Shown here piece by piece: positions 26,578-36,471 of a stretch of DNA of 48,205 bases (positions are counted from its first letter, which is position 1; each line of letters opens with the position of its first letter). The stretch lies in the NCBI GenBank assembly GCA_030560485.1, contig JAKTTS010000056.1, forward strand, positions 1 through 48,205. The letters are read 5' to 3'. The position numbers and the translations under genes were made by a program. The notes beneath the pieces are model-generated. The model had not been told where the DNA came from and searched no databases. It was given only the letters and a program-made list of their open reading frames with translations. This stretch comes from Ascoidea tarda (nom. inval.). Lineage: Eukaryota; Ascomycota; Saccharomycetes; Ascoideales; Ascoideaceae.

Positions 26578-29500
26578 TTTGATGGTAACCTTAAAGATAT
26601 TAGAAAGTGTTTATGATTATAACTCGAAGTGATTAAAAAACTTGAAATAAAAAACTTGGAATAAAAAACAGATAGAATCCAGTCAAAAATACGCTGAGAA
26701 TTGAGACAAATTAAATGTAAAAGTGATACTTAGTAAATGAATAGCTTCGATGGATTAATTATCCCAATATTTATATTTTTAGCTACTATCTGTCTCATTT
26801 TTAGCACAAACAATAAACAATGTAACATATTGCGGTTCTTAGAATGTCCCTAGTTGTTGTGTAATACAATTCGAGTACTTTTCTGTGCTCACCACATTAT
26901 CAGTCAACTGATATCAACTGAACTGGAAAAGAAAGCCTATACTCAGGTCTTCAATGGTCTATGGGATCATGTAGACAATAGACTTCGAAGAAGCCCACAT
27001 TAAAACTCACAATCCAATTCGAAAACACATAGCAATTCTTTTTCCTGTTACCTCCAGTTGCTTCCAACCAGCAGCTCCAGAAAAAGGCAAACCTTTGCAA
27101 ATTAACACTCCATGGTCCCTGTCTCATTTCAAAAGTAACTCCAAGACCAGGCTCTCAAAGCAAAGAGTATGTTTAAAGCAGGTAACTTCTTCTATTGGAG
27201 TGTTTTTGCAAGACCAAAGTGGTCCTTTCGCTCTCCTGTTTCTGAGAAACCACATCTTTTTGTAGCAGTGGCATTCAAAGTGCTGTGTCACTTTTATTAT
27301 AATTATTCTCCCTTTACTAAGTGATGATAACATTTAGAACAGCTGGATTGGATTGTACAGAACCTCGACTTTAGTTCTGTATACTATTACGTCTTTCTAA
27401 TTGATGGCACAGTATTACAGAAAGTATTACAATAGTAATATTCCAGAGAGCATTATAAAAGGTTTTTCAACACAGCTCAATCCATTTCTCGGATTATAAT
27501 TGGGGATTTATCAGCCATATTTTTAGTAATTTAACTATTATAATGATTATTATTGATTCTTTGAGGTTTATTTAACGTCTTTTCAATCATATCATTTAAA
27601 TATCAGGGCACATTAGTTTCAACTTGTTTCAAAATGTGTTTTTAAAATCTGGTATATCGATTTTAATCCTTTATTTCTATTTATAAGCTAAAATCGCAGA
27701 ATTATCAAGATATAAGTCAATTACCAAATGGTATTTTGATTAGTTTTTTTTTCCAAATAACAACAGATAACAGTTTCTTTTATTACATTTATATCCAGAA
27801 CTGATGCAATATTACGAAAAGTTTTCAATACAGTTTTGTTTTGGTGAAATTTAAACAGCTATTTTCAGCTTTTAGATGTTGGCTAGTTTATCCCTTCCAG
27901 TTTCAACAACAAATTATCTATACTATTCTTATTCTTATTATTCTTATTCTTATTATTATCATTGTTATAATCATTATTATCAATAACGTATTTGTACCAT
28001 CTCATTTATTACTATGAGAAGACGCTGGAGAAACATTATATTATATTATCTCAAATTGATTGAATTATAGGCTGTCTTTTTTTTGTTGTTGGTTTCTACT
28101 AGTTTTTTTTTGCTTTTATTTTTAATTAAAAGTCAAGGTTTTTGGTTTTAATATCATCAAGAATAATAGGGAAATTATCAAGAATGATAGGGAAATTGTT
28201 GTTGATATTACAAAGGAATACCAAATTATTTATTTAACAAGAATTGGTAGTAAAAACTTTAGTTTTAGGAAAATTACTGTTATTATTTATTTTTAAAAAA
28301 AGCATTAGTGTTGCTGTTGTCTTTAGACTTGAGATCATCTTTATCTTTGAGATCATAAAGCGCTGAAAAGAAGTATAGGGTGAATTGAATAATTCGTTTT
28401 ATTATCACTCAAAAACTTGAAACTAATAGAATAAGATAGATTGTCTAATAATTATTATGGCAATATTGGTTATAATAATATTGATTATGAAATTATTGAA
28501 TAATGCTGAATAATGCTAAGCAATGTTGAATATTATTGAATAAGGTTAAATAAAGTCAAATAAAATTCGCTAAAACTTGATATTATTTGATAGAATAAAT
28601 GAAAATGAAAGAACTTTAATGAAAATGAAAGCACTTTAATGAGCCAACAGAGATACCATCATTTTTTACTTGGTTTTATATGATCATTGAATTGTATAAA
28701 ACATTAAATATCATTTGTTGATTGGCATCTTAGGGGATATGAAAAAGAAGTATAAAAAAAGAAAACCACCAAGTAATAAGATTGTTCTCTCTTTTATCAC
28801 CAAGCTGAGTGTTGTTTGGACTATTTAAACAAATCAATCAAACTTATGAAAAGAAAAAAGGAAGAATAAGAGAAGAATAGAAGGACCATGGTGACAATCC
28901 AACAACAACCTTTAATGTTTTGTTTAGTATTAATCGGCTAAGTTTGGCTTGGTTTTAGTTTCTGCTTTTGTTTGAAAAATGAGGGCAACTGAATTCTAAC
29001 AGTGGAATGTTTTGATATCTAATTATTTGAAAGTGTTTCTTTTAATTAATGGATATTTGAATCAACAGTCAAGTTATTTGACTAGTTGGATAGTTTTCTT
29101 CTTCTTTGACAATGAGCAGAACAACCTGATTTCAAAGAAGAAAGAAAACAATGATTATGCTTTTCTTTCCAAAAGAGAAAACATCCAACAAAGCGACAGT
29201 CCATTCGGAACATTTAATTCTACATTTTTTGAAATGAAAAACTTGATAGATAAAGAGCTATTGAGTTTTACATCTATTCTTTGAGCTTTTAAACTACCAG
29301 ATTATATTATGTGCAAACTTCAACGAATTACAAAAGTTCTACACATTCTTTCTCATAAATCCGAAGTCTGTGAAAATACATTTAAAACAAAAAGACATTT
29401 GTATGGCGAGACTTGATTTTTACTGGTTAGAGTGAACTGAGAATTACAATAAGAGCATAAGGACCATAAAAACATCATTTAAATAACACATAAGTACGAT

Positions 29501-31970
29501 ATAGAGACCAGTTGTGTTTCAATATCACTTACATCAATCTGGACTATGACTGTTTGTTGTCTATACCAAAGAAACTTCTTTTACATACACCTGCTGAGTG
29601 GTCTCCCTCTTTTTGAAGCAGCATCATGTTGGCTGTCTGAAAATGTCTGGAAAAATGGCTTCGAGCCTCCAACCGACACCAAGAGAACAGTTTTTTTAAA
29701 TATTTAGCATCTTCAAACACAACACATCCCACATTGCTTTTAAGAAACAACATATCTTCATCTGTTCCAGCTGTTTTTTCTCCAGAAATGACCAATGCTT
29801 CCCCTGGTCTCCATGTTTTCCTTCCATCATCCGGCAAAAGAAAGCCAAAAATCCAGGGAAAAGCAACCCACGCTGGGTTCGAACACAGGACCTGCAAGGC
29901 GGAAACCAGCCCCACACCTGTGGCGCTGTTGTTCCCACCAGCCACAGACTGTAGATGGAACTGCTATTGAAGAAATAGCAGTTACTTCGGGTAATGTATA
30001 TATATATATATCAGTCGTTTACGACCAGAAAACGAAAAAGCCAAAATTAGTCAAACCTGAGATAGGATCTCATATTGCAAAGAAGAAAGTTAATTTGTTT
30101 CTTCAATCTAAAATATTTATATCGGTTTTCGCTTATTATTGATGTTTGGCTTCATCAACACTTTATCATTCATTATTTTAGTTAAAAGGCACACAAACTT
30201 CTCTATGAATATTTCTTGAATGAATTTATGCTTTGTGTTTCTCGAAACCGCAAAATACTTTGGAAAAATTTGAGAGAAGTTGCCAACAATAAATTTTTCA
30301 CAAATGATGATCTTTCTTCTTAAGTAATCAAATAAATTTTGATATAGATGAGCTTTTTCATTCTCAATAACAAACAGTTAACTGTTTGTTTGAAAAAAGC
30401 GTTATTGTTATCCATTCCTTTGAATTCTGTAACAAGAAAATCAAATCTGTGCTTTGTAGAAAAGGTTCTTCGTGGAATTAATGCAAACTTTTCAAAATAA
30501 GAGCCCAACATAATGACTTTCAAAATTAGTTTTTTCTATATCTGTAAAATAGCAATTTATTTTGATACACATTCATTCTTGATGATCTGTTTCGTAATCT
30601 CAAATTTCTATGGTCAATTAAATTATCAATAAGCTTTGAAAGCATACAAAGTCTGATTAAGAATAATTCTACTTTACTTGCCATGTTAGCATCTTGCTTC
30701 TCGCTCTATTTCCATCAACTTTAGATGAATGAATCAACAGTCGTTCATCAAAGTGGTTAGCTTCTTTTTTGGTACCATCTTGATTCTCGTAAAGCATAAT
30801 TTTATGCACATAAAGTTTGTTATCAGTTTCTGAATTAATATTTTTTATATTACTATTTTTATTATCTCTATTATCATCATTACACCTCAAATAACTACTC
30901 TCAATATTATTGATATCTGAACAGAGTTAGCTTCTGAAATTGCTGCTTTAATTCAATATCACCAGAGATAGATGGTGAACTCTTTATCTAGTCATCATAA
31001 TTATTTACATAAATTCTGCCATCAAGTTTTGGTTTATAATTAAAATTAGTATTTGAGTTTTCACTGGCCTCCTCCCATAAACCCAATTTTAATTGTTCCA
31101 TATATAATTGATAAATTCATAATTATTTTTTGAATTGTGAAAGTTCTTGGAGCTAATATCTTTTTGTAGATGAGTATTTCTGCTGTTTGTAACAAATTAA
31201 AATAGTAAAATGTTTTTTCTTTTAACCTCATCTTTTGTGGCAGAAGAAATATTCAGTGATTTTGCTTTAATCAAAGCACAATTACCGGTATTAGTTGCAT
31301 TTATCTATACCAAGGAAATAATCATTTTAATATCTATATTATTAGAATGAGAGTATGAGATTCAGCATGTTGCTTGAATCCCAGTCGCGTTTTCGCTGAT
31401 TCGTTTGCAACAAGTTTTATTTGTTGGTGATTGTTTCTTTACCTAATAGTTCAAAACAAAAATTCTTATTTTCTTGCCAAATCTCTATATGTTTCTTTAT
31501 CTTCAAATGTTTCAAATATTGGTTTCAACCCATTAACTTCAACAATATCAAATTTCGTATCGAAAGACTCTACAGAAAGCCAAACTGTCTGCCTAAAAGG
31601 CCACAAGTCTCAAAAATCAAAAAACTCCTTTTTTCTCCCTGTTTCAAAACAATAGAAACCATAATAAAAACCAGAAATCTTCAAAAAATTCATGTCCAGA
31701 ATCAAATTTGATGTGTTTAAATAAGTTAGGAGAAAAATCTAGAGTTAATGGTGTTAACATTGCAGTATTGTCTGAAATTGCAAATCAAAAAAAGAAGATT
31801 TTTGTAGAAACCAAATTTTTCTGAGTCAAGAATTATTAGCTTTTTGCTGATTTCTTGACCCATCTATTTGTCTATATATAAAAAGAAGAACCTATGTTGA
31901 ATTACTTTTATGATGATTTATGGCGGTTGTATCAAAACTATTGGATTTATTTTAATTCATCTCAATTCAA
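26578..31970. other. 5.4-kb gene-poor region
   Basis: No convincing intact gene. The first part (26.6-27.3 kb) has mixed composition. About 27.4-28.8 kb is very AT-rich, with ATTCTTATT and TTATTA runs near 27920-27990. Near 28750-28890 a TATAAAA, a purine-rich leader and an ATG open only a 16-codon frame. 29540-29960 is a sharply more GC-rich block. 30.1-31.8 kb holds many open fragments of 50-100 codons in shifting frames on both strands, which may be gene fossils or chance in AT-rich DNA. Part of the region may be the regulatory DNA of the zinc-finger gene. Confidence 0.55.
29959..29983. repeat. Perfect 10-bp hairpin
   Basis: AACTGCTATT and AATAGCAGTT with a 5-nt GAAGA loop, at the right border of the GC-rich block. 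A (TA)n run follows at about 29996-30011. Confidence 0.7.
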
Positions 31971-32201
31971 ATGCAAAACTTTTTTTCTTCAAAATGCTCT
32001 CCAGCTGAATTAAAAAAGTTTTTATTAGATTACAAACAACCAACTTCAAGGATAATCACAAAAAACGTTTGGTACTGCTGTCAATGTCAAGAAAAACTTG
32101 GAGAGGAATTTGAAATAATCAATTCAGAAGGACCATATTGTCAAAGATGTAACCATGAATATTGTTATGAAAAATGTGCTATAAAAATCTTTCAAAACTA
32201 A
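31971..32201 (+). CDS. Small Cys-rich (zinc-ribbon-like) protein
   Basis: 76 residues from ATG 31971. After a short basic helix, VWYCCQCQEKLGEEFEI and GPYCQRCNHEYCYEKCAIK place Cys at 36, 37, 39, 57, 60, 65 and 69, with His62. C36-x2-C39 plus C57-x2-C60 would make one zinc ribbon; C65 and C69 could help a second site. A TATATATAAAA box near 31873 lies about 95 bp upstream, in keeping with a true gene. I do not recognise a named family. Small fungal proteins with a WxCxxC / CxxCxHxxC layout are common and mostly uncharacterised. Confidence 0.55.
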   Translation: MQNFFSSKCSPAELKKFLLDYKQPTSRIITKNVWYCCQCQEKLGEEFEIINSEGPYCQRCNHEYCYEKCAIKIFQN

Positions 32202-32664
32202 AATTGATAAATTATTGCACTTCCTATGGATAAGTTGAAAAGTTGAAAACGCTTACTATCATGCTGAAAAAGGAATTGAGTTTCGAGTTGCCTCAATTAT
32301 CAAAACATTCTTTTGTTGAACTTTAGTAAATATGATATCAACAATAATTCAGGGAATTGAATTGATCTTGTATTTTACTTATGTATTATCAAATTGATTG
32401 ATTATTTATCTATTTATTTATTTATTTATTTATACTCTTCTTTAATATATACACTGGTTCTTAGGGTTTTTTATGATTGAAACAAAACTCAAAACCATGT
32501 GACATCAGATTGAATTAAGGTTTTGTAGTGAAATTAATTCAAATCCCTATGGTTATTTCTAATAATTTATCATTTATTTAATTGCATTGTCGGTTTATAT
32601 TAATTCATTTTTTATTATTGTTTTTTAATAAAAACCAGTATAAACAGCATATTTAAAGGAACAA
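32202..32664. other. Intergenic upstream of COA4
   Basis: AT-rich, with a (TTTA)n microsatellite at about 32412-32433. No open frame and no clear TATA box beyond A/T runs. Confidence 0.5.
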
Positions 32665-33030
32665 ATGGGATTATTCAGCTGGTTTTCATCAAGTGTTGAA
32701 GAATTGGATAAACAAGAGACTCACAGTTCTCAAAATGCAGATAGCAATAGTAATGATAACGATAATGATAATGAATTAAATCAAAAGAAATTTTCCAAAG
32801 AAAACAGTGAAGATGACGATTACGACGACGACGATGATCCCGATGAATGGGACCAAAGAATTATTAAAACCGGATGTGCAAAAGAGAATCGAAAATTACA
32901 ATTTTGCCATGCAGATACTGGTGATTGGAGACAATGTATAAAAGAAATGGAAGAATTTAAAAAATGTTGGAGTACAAATCATAACAATGAAAGAACTCAT
33001 ACAGTCGATAATGAAAAGAACTCATTATGA
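32665..33030 (+). CDS. COA4: Cytochrome c oxidase assembly factor Coa4, twin CX9C
   Basis: 121 residues from ATG 32665. The N-terminal half is an acidic Asn/Asp/Ser-rich stretch ending in DYDDDDDPDEWD. The conserved core is DEWDQRIIKTGC, then C71-x9-C81 and C91-x9-C101, with HADTGDWRQC between the pairs and KEMEEFKKCW at the end. This coiled-coil-helix-coiled-coil-helix pattern is that of Coa4, imported into the mitochondrial intermembrane space through Mia40 and needed for cytochrome oxidase assembly. The HADTGDWRQC wording and the DEWD start separate it from Cmc1, Cox17 or Cox19. Confidence 0.9.
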   Translation: MGLFSWFSSSVEELDKQETHSSQNADSNSNDNDNDNELNQKKFSKENSEDDDYDDDDDPDEWDQRIIKTGCAKENRKLQFCHADTGDWRQCIKEMEEFKKCWSTNHNNERTHTVDNEKNSL

Positions 33031-33072
33031 TAATGATAAGACATGTAAATAGAATACTTTTTTGTTTCAAAA

Positions 33073-33660
33073 TTAGTCATCAATTATTACTTGAGTTTGT
33101 GATTTTTCATTATCCTGTATTTTTTCGTCTTTGTGCCGTAATTTAATAGACTTGTTCGAGGGCGGGTTTAATTCATGATTAACACTGTTTACTGTATTTT
33201 CAACGCCATTATTGTCAATAGTAACGTTATTTTTCTTGTATTTTTCTTTGGCTTGTTTCCTTTTTAATCTTTTCAACCTGTTCTTCTGTGTTTTCAAATC
33301 ATCTTTTCTTTGCGTTTCCTGTTTTAATAGTAAAAATTCCTCTTTACTTTTCCTCGAGATCTCATTTTCTTTTAAAATCGACAAACGAAGTTTTTCCTTC
33401 TCTTTGGACTTTTGGTAAATATGAAATCCATCAGAACCTGCACCGGCAATGGATGATTTGACATTGAAGTTGTAATCAGGTATACTGGGCAATTTTCTTT
33501 CAACGGGCTTCAAATCGATTTTGAGTTCCTTTGAAGGGTTAGACATGAGCTTGTTAATACGAAACCTCTGCAAGTCGAGATCGTTGGCAATCACCTTTCC
33601 TTTGCTGCCATTCTTGCTGTCTCTGGCTCTCGAAGAAGCTGTTTCTCTACCACTACTCAT
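33073..33660 (-). CDS. PRKRIP1 / DUF1168 family protein
   Basis: 195 residues from ATG 33660-33658; a longer frame reaches further upstream but runs through the GC-rich promoter. Conserved block: RKLPSIPDYNFNVKSSIAGA, then GSDGFHIYQKSKEKEKLRL, matching the SxAGAGSGEFHVYRxxRRRE signature of PRKR-interacting protein 1. A Lys/Arg/Glu-rich long helix follows (KKNRLKRLKRKQAKEK), then a polar tail. In human structures PRKRIP1 lies on the late spliceosome near U2 snRNA. A spliceosomal role here is inferred from the family and fits a yeast with intron-bearing genes such as BRO1. It converges on COA4 with only 42 bp between them. Confidence 0.82.
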   Translation of the reverse strand: MSSGRETASSRARDSKNGSKGKVIANDLDLQRFRINKLMSNPSKELKIDLKPVERKLPSIPDYNFNVKSSIAGAGSDGFHIYQKSKEKEKLRLSILKENEISRKSKEEFLLLKQETQRKDDLKTQKNRLKRLKRKQAKEKYKKNNVTIDNNGVENTVNSVNHELNPPSNKSIKLRHKDEKIQDNEKSQTQVIIDD

Positions 33661-34674
33661 CGCCACGACACGGCACAAAACAACAGCTCTGAGAACCTCC
33701 ACAAAAGGTACAGAAAAAGAAGACCCGGTCACATGGTCTTGGCCGCAGCGGCAGCAAAAACCGCGTCTTCTCCTGCAGCTGCGGCAGAGCACGTGCTCGG
33801 TCTGCGTAACACCGATAGCAATTCAAGCTGGTGATAACCAACAGTAGCGATAACCATGTTACCAAGTGCTAGATAACCAACACCAACGATAACCAGCTGG
33901 GCCATCGGTTTGTTATGGTTTTGGGTGCGCTTAGTTCCAGCGGCAGGAACTATATGGTTGTTGTTGGAAAGTTGTACCAGCTCTTGAGTCGTCGCTTCCT
34001 CTGGGAATCCATTCGACTGCCACTTGAGTGCTGGCCAATAGCAACCTGGAAAACCTTTGAAAAATAAATATATAGTAAAAAAATCCTCTTTGTTAATGTA
34101 TCGAATAACCCCATGGAAAAATATGAGTGCGAAACTTAACCACTTTGGGAAATGTCGTTTGGTTTCTTATCATCGAAATTGAATCTTATACTAATGTTTC
34201 TTTTTTACCCATCATCCTTGGAGCTTATTGACCTGTACCCTAAAAATCCATTGGATCATAATTTAATTTGAACGAACAGACAATAAATATCAATCTGACA
34301 TTACAACAATTGTGTTGAAGTTACTTAATTAAAACAAAAAATCAGCAACTGTTTTGATTTCTTCTCAAACCAATCTATTTCCAAAAGCTAATATCGCTTT
34401 CAACATTATTTCCCCAAATTTTATATAAATAACCAATGATTTATTTCTTTTCATCCAATTTGCAGTCTTTTTTTTTTTATTTTGAATTTATATATAGATC
34501 AATAATAACTAGAATCTTTTTTATTTATTATCATAAAAACTCTTATAACTTATATTCCATATTCCATATTCCATATTATTACATATTATTCCATATTATT
34601 CCATATTATTCCATATTATTCCATATTCCATATTCCATATTCCATAATATAACTTATTACACCAATAAATAGCA
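33661..34674. promoter_or_regulatory. Divergent promoter, PRKRIP1-like / DUF3445 gene
   Basis: A GC-rich island at about 33660-34035 holds the 12-bp palindrome GAGCACGTGCTC (33787-33798), a CCAAT box near 34032, and an AATAAATATATAG stretch near 34065-34078. The rest is AT-rich, ending in an ATATTCC repeat just before the ATG at 34675. An open frame at 34436-34672 is a by-product of the repeat. Confidence 0.55.
34552..34645 (+). repeat. ATATTCC / ATATTATTCC tandem repeat
   Basis: Mixed 7-bp and 10-bp units (ATATTCC, ATATTATTCC) in a block of about 94 bp that ends 30 bp before the start codon of the DUF3445 gene, so it is probably in the 5' leader. It is likely variable in length between strains. 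Confidence 0.85.
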
Positions 34675-35916
34675 ATGTCGATTATACTATCTTCAGTAAC
34701 AAGCTTTCACAAATCCTTACATGACAGAGACTTGTCTTCTTTTATAGTTCTTTCAGGTGTTTTGCTTTCCTTAATTGGTACTTTGACTTTTAAAGCCATT
34801 ACCTTATCTGATAAAAAACAATTAACCAAAGCCTTACCTGCTGCAAAAGCAAACAATAAAAACAGAAAAAACAGAACCTGGACACCCGAAGATTTCAAAA
34901 CTCCAATCCCTAAACCATATGAAAACTGGGATATAAACACAACAAAACCAATCCCTTATCGTGCCTTTAAACACAACTATTTCGTAACAATGGGAATTAG
35001 ATCCATGGACTGGGAAAATTGGATTGAACTAGACAATGAATGGTTAAAATTCCATAATAGAAAACTAGAAAGATTAGAAGAAAAAGGCGCTGAATTATAT
35101 GGCACTCTACCTGTTGCAATGGAAGCTGGTTATGAATTCTTGGAAGAATTGACTGTTTATTTAAGTCATAGATATCCATCTTTATTCTCATATAACTCTA
35201 ACACTGGTATCTTGAATAATTTAGTGACAAAAGAATCTTTCAACATCCTTGAAAGACCCTTAAAGGAGGACCCAATGCTAATGGCTGCAAAATTAACTCA
35301 AGATGACCTTGCTATAATGATTGAAGGAGAAGATGGTTTATATTATCTTAAAGGTGGAGCTGTGTTACTACCTGGGTTCTGGAGATTAAAGGATAAAATC
35401 AATTTACCACTATACGCCATTCACACTAGTGGCGATGTTCCCAAGTACAATGAAAAACTAAGACCAGGAATGGACAAGTTCTTTCACAGATTGACCCCAG
35501 AAAAACCCGTTGTTAGAAATAACTATTTTATTCAGCTTGATGACGACTTAGGTTGGTCCTTTTCAATTGGTGACGAATCTGCTGAAGCTGTTGGTTGGTA
35601 TACCGCTGAAGAAGCTAAAGACGTTAAAGATATATATTTTAGAAGTGAAAGACAATCCCTTAGACGACTACCCAAATCTGGTGCCATTGTTTTCACAATT
35701 AGAACTTACTTCTTACCTATCACTCAAATGGGTAATGAGCCTTACGTCCCAAGAAGATTATTAGATGGTATCAATAGTTGGACTGAAGATGTTCAAGCCT
35801 ACAGAGGATTTGAAAAATTCAAAGATGTTTTATTGCCATATCTTGAAAAGAAAGCCAAAGAACAAGAAGACATGGGTTATACTCCTGATAAAGAACCAGT
35901 TACATACCCATTATAA
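34675..35916 (+). CDS. Membrane-anchored DUF3445 / HODM-alpha-like protein
   Basis: 413 residues from ATG 34675. A hydrophobic segment at about 22-42 (SFIVLSGVLLSLIGTLTF) followed by a basic stretch suggests an N-terminal membrane anchor. The body matches DUF3445 (haem-dependent oxidative N-demethylase alpha-subunit-like): YRAFKHNYFVTMGIRSMDWE, HRYPSLF, LTQDDLAIMIEGEDGLYYLK, GGAVLLPGFWRLKDKI, LYAIHTSGDVPKYNEKL and FFHRLTPEKPVVRNNYFIQ. The order (QDD, then PGFW, then IHxxVPxY, then RxNY) is the family's. Fungal members are mostly uncharacterised. A haem or oxidative role is known only for bacterial relatives, so function here is inferred. Codon use is like that of a well-expressed gene. Confidence 0.82.
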   Translation: MSIILSSVTSFHKSLHDRDLSSFIVLSGVLLSLIGTLTFKAITLSDKKQLTKALPAAKANNKNRKNRTWTPEDFKTPIPKPYENWDINTTKPIPYRAFKHNYFVTMGIRSMDWENWIELDNEWLKFHNRKLERLEEKGAELYGTLPVAMEAGYEFLEELTVYLSHRYPSLFSYNSNTGILNNLVTKESFNILERPLKEDPMLMAAKLTQDDLAIMIEGEDGLYYLKGGAVLLPGFWRLKDKINLPLYAIHTSGDVPKYNEKLRPGMDKFFHRLTPEKPVVRNNYFIQLDDDLGWSFSIGDESAEAVGWYTAEEAKDVKDIYFRSERQSLRRLPKSGAIVFTIRTYFLPITQMGNEPYVPRRLLDGINSWTEDVQAYRGFEKFKDVLLPYLEKKAKEQEDMGYTPDKEPVTYPL

Positions 35917-36471
35917 CCATTATAACCTAATGTAATACAGTGATTTTTTTTTTCCTCCCCCCTTAATGATTTCTAGTTTTATTATATCATCGAATAAAAA
36001 ATATTCCTAATTCGAACAGGTTTTTTTTCGTAGATCTACAATAGTACTCAGTTAGCTTTTGAGTAAACCTAGAAGAAATGTCTTGTTTAGACAATTTTAT
36101 CCTTTTATGGGAGTCTTCTACTAATACAGGTAATACAGGTGTACAAACTCAATTAGTTTAAAAGAAAACAATTAAAATATATTAAATCTAACAAAATTAT
36201 ATAATTTTAGTCAATTTAAGTGAAGAATTAATTTAAATAAAATAAAATAAAACAGAGTAATAATTAAAAACTTTTGCATTAAATGAAAGAAGAAGCATTA
36301 AAGAAAACCATTAGAAAACCAGTTTAAAGTTCAAAGATCAGGAATAAGAAATCAGAAAAGTACAAATTAAAAAAAAAAAATAAAATAAAATAAAATAAAA
36401 TAAAATAAAATAAAATAAAATTTAATTTGAACAAAAAACTATCATCCAAGATTACACACATTGAAAACCTT
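35917..36471. other. Convergent intergenic, DUF3445 gene / RSN1-like
   Basis: AT-rich 3' flanks of both genes. A (TAAAA)8 repeat lies at 36381-36420. No gene seen. Confidence 0.55.
36381..36420 (+). repeat. (TAAAA)8 microsatellite
   Basis: Eight exact TAAAA units, preceded by an A run, about 50 bp past the stop codon of the RSN1-like gene. Confidence 0.95.

Noticed and set aside
29544-30142. 133- and 115-codon frames in the GC-rich block
   Set aside because: They overlap on opposite strands, show no domain, and are explained by fewer stops in GC-rich DNA.
34436-34672. 78-codon Tyr/Ile/Phe-rich frame
   Set aside because: It is a translation of the ATATTCC repeat and the AT-rich leader.
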